A stretch of 25,452 bases of DNA from Cytophagales bacterium. Lineage in GTDB: Bacteria > Bacteroidota > Bacteroidia > Cytophagales > Cyclobacteriaceae. The position numbers and the translations under genes were made by a program. Positions within the stretch are counted from its first letter, which is position 1. Each line of letters begins with the position of its first letter. The DNA lies in assembly GCA_027317105.1 (NCBI GenBank), contig DAHVFH010000008.1, forward strand, positions 1-25,452, read 5' to 3'. This document shows, in pieces, positions 22,864 through 25,452 of this stretch. The notes below the pieces were generated by a model. It worked only from the letters and a program-made list of their open reading frames with translations, had not been told where the DNA came from and searched no databases.

Positions 22864-23329
22864 ACGCTGAAATGTCTGATTTGGTAGGGTCTTTGATCAG
22901 GCTGGAGCTGAATGCTTTTATTTGCTCACTGCCTAGGTTAGTCTTTAAAATCTTTAGATTTTGATAATAGGTGAAAGCACCACAAGCTGGGGAAATCACT
23001 TTGCCTTGACGGACATACCCTAGCCGTAACGTGTCAGTGCCAATGACACTGCTATCGGCATTGATACGATGAAAAATAAAGGTGGTAGTGTCTTTGCTGA
23101 TGTCAACAGGAAGAAGTAATTCTGCCACTGCTGGTCTAACCCTTAAAACAGAATCGGTGCCCGAAACTTCAATGGAATAATAGGCAAAGGTAACGATGGT
23201 GTCAAGGTGTTGATTTCTTTGTGTTTTGAACTGAATATGCATTAAGTTGGTGGCACTGATCAAGCAATCACCTGGATCAAAGCAGCTCACAAAAAGGCCA
23301 CAGATAAAAATAAGGAGGACAAACTTCAT
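22835..23329 (-). CDS. DUF6452 family lipoprotein
   Basis: A 164-residue protein with a lipoprotein signal (MKFVLLIFICGLFVSC, lipidated Cys16, then FDPGDCLIS). The body is beta-rich and resembles DUF6452. It is commonly found with DUF6048 in Bacteroidota, and here the genes overlap by 29 bases. The ATG at 23329 is chosen over an upstream TTG at 23365 because it starts the signal peptide. A possible -7 box (TATATTTG on the minus strand, plus 23340-23347) lies very near the start; this would leave almost no leader and is doubtful. Confidence 0.75.
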   Translation of the reverse strand: MKFVLLIFICGLFVSCFDPGDCLISATNLMHIQFKTQRNQHLDTIVTFAYYSIEVSGTDSVLRVRPAVAELLLPVDISKDTTTFIFHRINADSSVIGTDTLRLGYVRQGKVISPACGAFTYYQNLKILKTNLGSEQIKAFSSSLIKDPTKSDISAYAVNYQIFY

Positions 23330-23357
23330 ATATAGGCTACAAATATAGTCGTTACCC

Positions 23358-23386
23358 TTTGGCAACTTTAAATTTTAGTACTTTTG
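23358..23386 (+). promoter_or_regulatory. Bacteroidota-type promoter for rimO
   Basis: TTTG at 23358-23361, 17 bases, then TACTTTTG at 23379-23386, a full match to TAnnTTTG. The expected transcript start (near 23393) lies only about ten bases before the GTG start at 23404. It lies in the 74-base gap between the divergent DUF6452 gene and rimO, so the two promoters may overlap. Confidence 0.6.
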
Positions 23387-23403
23387 ACGGCTGAATTTTT
23401 TAC

Positions 23404-24711
23404 GTGAAAACAAAAGGACAACGCCATACTAAAGTAAACATCGTAACGCTTGGCTGCTCAAAAAACCAGGTGGACAGTGAAGTTTTGCTCACCCAACTCA
23501 AAGGCAACCAAATTGATGTCTCACATGAAGCCAACAATGATGATGCCAACATCGTGGTGATCAATACCTGTGGGTTTATCGACAATGCCAAGCAAGAATC
23601 CATCGACACCATCTTGCGTTATGTAGATGCCAAAGAAGAGGGCCTCGTTGAGAAGGTGTATGTTACTGGCTGTCTCTCAGAGCGGTACAAAGATGACCTG
23701 GAAAAAGAAATCCCAAAAGTGGATGCCTGGTTTGGCACACGTGATCTTTCCCGATTGTTGAAACAACTGAATGCCAATTATAAACGAGAGTTGGTAGGCG
23801 AGCGGATTCTTACCAATCCTAGTCACTTTGCTTATCTAAAAATATCGGAAGGATGCGATCGCCCGTGTTCGTTTTGCGCTATTCCACTCATGCGCGGGAA
23901 GCACATTTCAAAACCGATGGAAGAATTGGTGCTAGAAGCGAAGAACCTTGCAAAAAAAGGGACGAAGGAATTACTACTTATTGCCCAAGATTCAACCTAC
24001 TATGGGCTAGACCTTTATAAGAAAAGAAATTTAGCTGAATTACTCCAAAGACTTTCGGATGTGGATGGCATCGAGTGGATTCGCCTTCATTATGCTTTCC
24101 CCACTGGGTTTCCGATGGACGCGCTTGAGGTAATGGCTGAGCGAAAGAATATATGCAAATACATCGACATTCCCTTGCAACATGGGGCGACCGAAATATT
24201 GCAATTGATGAGGCGAGGCACCACGCGAGAAAAGACGGAGGCTTTGCTGAAATCGATCCGTGAAAAAGTGTCTGGTATTGCCATTCGCACAACATTGATC
24301 GCAGGCCACCCAGGTGAAACACAAAAACATTTTGACGAGATGATGAGTTTCGTGGAGCAATCGCGGTTTGATCGGTTGGGCGTCTTTCCCTATTCGCATG
24401 AAGATAATACCCACTCTTATTCGATGGTTGATGATGTTCCCGCAGACGTAAAACAAGAGCGGGTTGACCAGTTGATGGAACTTCAGCAGGGTATCTCCCT
24501 CGAATTGAATCAGGAAAAAATAGGAAAGGCTTTTAAAGTATTGGTGGATAGAAAAGAAGAAGGAGCGTACATTGGGCGAACGGAATTTGATTCCCCGGAA
24601 GTGGACAATGAAGTGATTTTAAATGGTGAAGAATACCTGCGAATAGGTGATTTTGTGAACGCTAAGATGACTAGCGCCACCGAATTTGATTTGATGGGCG
24701 AGGTGAATTGA
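23404..24711 (+). CDS. rimO: Ribosomal protein S12 methylthiotransferase RimO
   Basis: RimO adds a methylthio group to an aspartate of ribosomal protein S12. The 435-residue protein has the UPF0004 domain with three cysteines (Cys18, Cys56, Cys90: LGCSKN, NTCGFID, TGCLSE), the radical-SAM domain with CDRPCSFC (Cys151, Cys155, Cys158), and a C-terminal TRAM domain (FKVLVDRKEEGAYIGRTEFD region). The GTG at 23404 is the start given by the length and by the promoter; the conserved core begins about ten residues in. Motif content separates it from MiaB (NTCGFID and PLMRGKH with the S12-type phrase). Confidence 0.94.
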   Translation: MKTKGQRHTKVNIVTLGCSKNQVDSEVLLTQLKGNQIDVSHEANNDDANIVVINTCGFIDNAKQESIDTILRYVDAKEEGLVEKVYVTGCLSERYKDDLEKEIPKVDAWFGTRDLSRLLKQLNANYKRELVGERILTNPSHFAYLKISEGCDRPCSFCAIPLMRGKHISKPMEELVLEAKNLAKKGTKELLLIAQDSTYYGLDLYKKRNLAELLQRLSDVDGIEWIRLHYAFPTGFPMDALEVMAERKNICKYIDIPLQHGATEILQLMRRGTTREKTEALLKSIREKVSGIAIRTTLIAGHPGETQKHFDEMMSFVEQSRFDRLGVFPYSHEDNTHSYSMVDDVPADVKQERVDQLMELQQGISLELNQEKIGKAFKVLVDRKEEGAYIGRTEFDSPEVDNEVILNGEEYLRIGDFVNAKMTSATEFDLMGEVN

Positions 24712-25004
24712 TACCTATTGTTAAAAAGTTGAAGAATTGGCACGGCAACGTTGGTTTGAAGGCTACCAATCGGACAAGCTCAGTTGGGCCGTACCAAACT
24801 TTTTGACTTTAAACCATCAGAACCATACTCGCATACGGGGCAATACGACCGGTCAAACTGCCCAAAGGTTAACCACGAAGACAGATGGTGTGCGTAGAAA
24901 TATGCAAATAGACAAAGAATGCGATCTATGACCTATGTGGTTCAATTGGGTTGGGGCAGCCGGAATAGTCGATGGTAAAAGTGAAATTGGTATCGTAATC
25001 TTTT
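24712..25004. other. 293-base gap with no supportable gene
   Basis: No gene is seen between rimO and the PEGA-like gene. Short open frames (for example 24737-24931) lack family features. A segment near 24867-24885 (GGTTAACCACGAAGACAGA region) has wording similar to dispersed CACGAAG repeats of Bacteroidota, related to the element at 6074-6127. Confidence 0.5.
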
Positions 25005-25391
25005 TTAAATCAAGGGGTTCCCTTTGTGCTTAGGCTTGTAACAAGCTCCTGTAGTTAGGTCGATCAACATTGCAATGCCTACCAGCGGTGGTGACAGCCA
25101 GGCAATATTTAAAAGAAACGTTCCCGTGCGAAATGTAGTGCCAAAGGTCTGTTTTTTTGGCTCACAGCCTTCTTGGTTCACTTCTACGAAAATCGGATTC
25201 TTTCTGCTATAAACCCCGGCTACTTTTCCTTGCTCGGCCAATTTCCCATTAACAAAGACTTGCGCGTTTGGGTGATCCTTCACCACCACGGTTGCGCCTA
25301 TTTTTGATCCGCCAAAAACAACTCCACAACGACTGAATGAAAGCGATAAAGCGAAACAAACTATGAACGACTTTAGTAATTGAATCTTCAT
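25005..25391 (-). CDS. Small PEGA-like membrane-associated protein
   Basis: A 128-residue protein with an N-terminal hydrophobic signal (about 1-20) followed by a PEGA-like beta motif (VVKDHPNAQVFVNGKL, and IFVEVNQEGCEPKKQTF, about 37-83) and a C-terminal hydrophobic stretch (about 91-112) ending in a basic tail. Its N-terminal Cys22 is preceded by Arg, which does not fit a lipobox, so lipidation is doubtful. The ATG at 25391 is preferred to an upstream in-frame start at 25442. Function unknown; envelope location inferred. Confidence 0.65.
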   Translation of the reverse strand: MKIQLLKSFIVCFALSLSFSRCGVVFGGSKIGATVVVKDHPNAQVFVNGKLAEQGKVAGVYSRKNPIFVEVNQEGCEPKKQTFGTTFRTGTFLLNIAWLSPPLVGIAMLIDLTTGACYKPKHKGNPLI

Positions 25392-25452
25392 AAAAGAAAA
25401 CTGAAAAGCGGAGGTCGAAAAAAATTGTTTTTGAGGACTCAAGTCTAATTCT

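Noticed and set aside
24737..24931. 64-codon plus-strand frame after rimO
   Set aside because: No motif, contains repeat-like sequence, and no leader; two other frames are equally open in parts.
1..25452. Mobile elements, CRISPR arrays, toxin-antitoxin or defence genes
   Set aside because: No transposase, integrase, Cas, restriction or toxin motifs, and no regularly spaced repeats were found.

Overview
This window is a stretch of ordinary chromosome from a member of the Bacteroidota, most likely the order Cytophagales. The evidence is the lineage-typical gene content (DUF4295 after rpmB-rpmG, the DUF6048/DUF6452 pair, VF530, a parvulin PpiD beside a CorC-type protein and LptC), small lipoproteins, A-rich translation leaders instead of strong Shine-Dalgarno sites, and promoters of the TTTG-N17-19-TAnnTTTG type. 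No phage, insertion sequence, CRISPR array, rRNA or complete tRNA is visible.

Layout. 1-1100: arfB (ribosome rescue), running into a broken DUF4097-type gene, then two very small membrane-peptide genes on the minus strand, one with a frameshift in an A7 run. 1477-3471: a membrane-anchored thioredoxin-like protein with a strong terminator, a secreted SGNH hydrolase and two related tiny lipoproteins. 3729-6713: a minus-strand run with VF530, an unknown 159-residue protein, inositol monophosphatase, RsmI, pterin carbinolamine dehydratase and DUF493. 6726-14514: a minus-strand envelope block with a PpiD-like foldase (own promoter and terminator), a CNNM/CBS/CorC protein, an unlisted 51-residue membrane protein, LptC, a TPR protein, an outer-membrane barrel and CoaX. 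14562-16898: anmK and a Glu/Leu/Phe/Val dehydrogenase on the plus strand. 16928-18393: pyrR-pyrB. 18532-20169: a CarboxypepD_reg-like domain fused to an esterase. 20341-22128: rpmB-rpmG-DUF4295, terminator, ftsY. 22162-25391: DUF6452-DUF6048, rimO with a good promoter, and a small PEGA-like envelope protein.

The genes serve translation quality control (arfB, rsmI, rimO, rpmB, rpmG, ftsY), envelope building (ppiD, lptC, the TPR/OMP pair, lipoproteins), cell-wall sugar salvage (anmK), CoA and pyrimidine synthesis (coaX, pyrB/pyrR) and amino-acid catabolism (dehydrogenase). Most are core functions.

I do not see a convincing undescribed multi-gene system. The items most worth a second look are small: the paired membrane peptides with a homopolymer frameshift, the 51-residue protein between lptC and the CorC-type gene, the CPxY lipoprotein pair, the hairpin repeat that supplies the last residues of the pterin dehydratase, the esterase fusion, and an 80-base palindromic element inside the ribosomal-protein operon.
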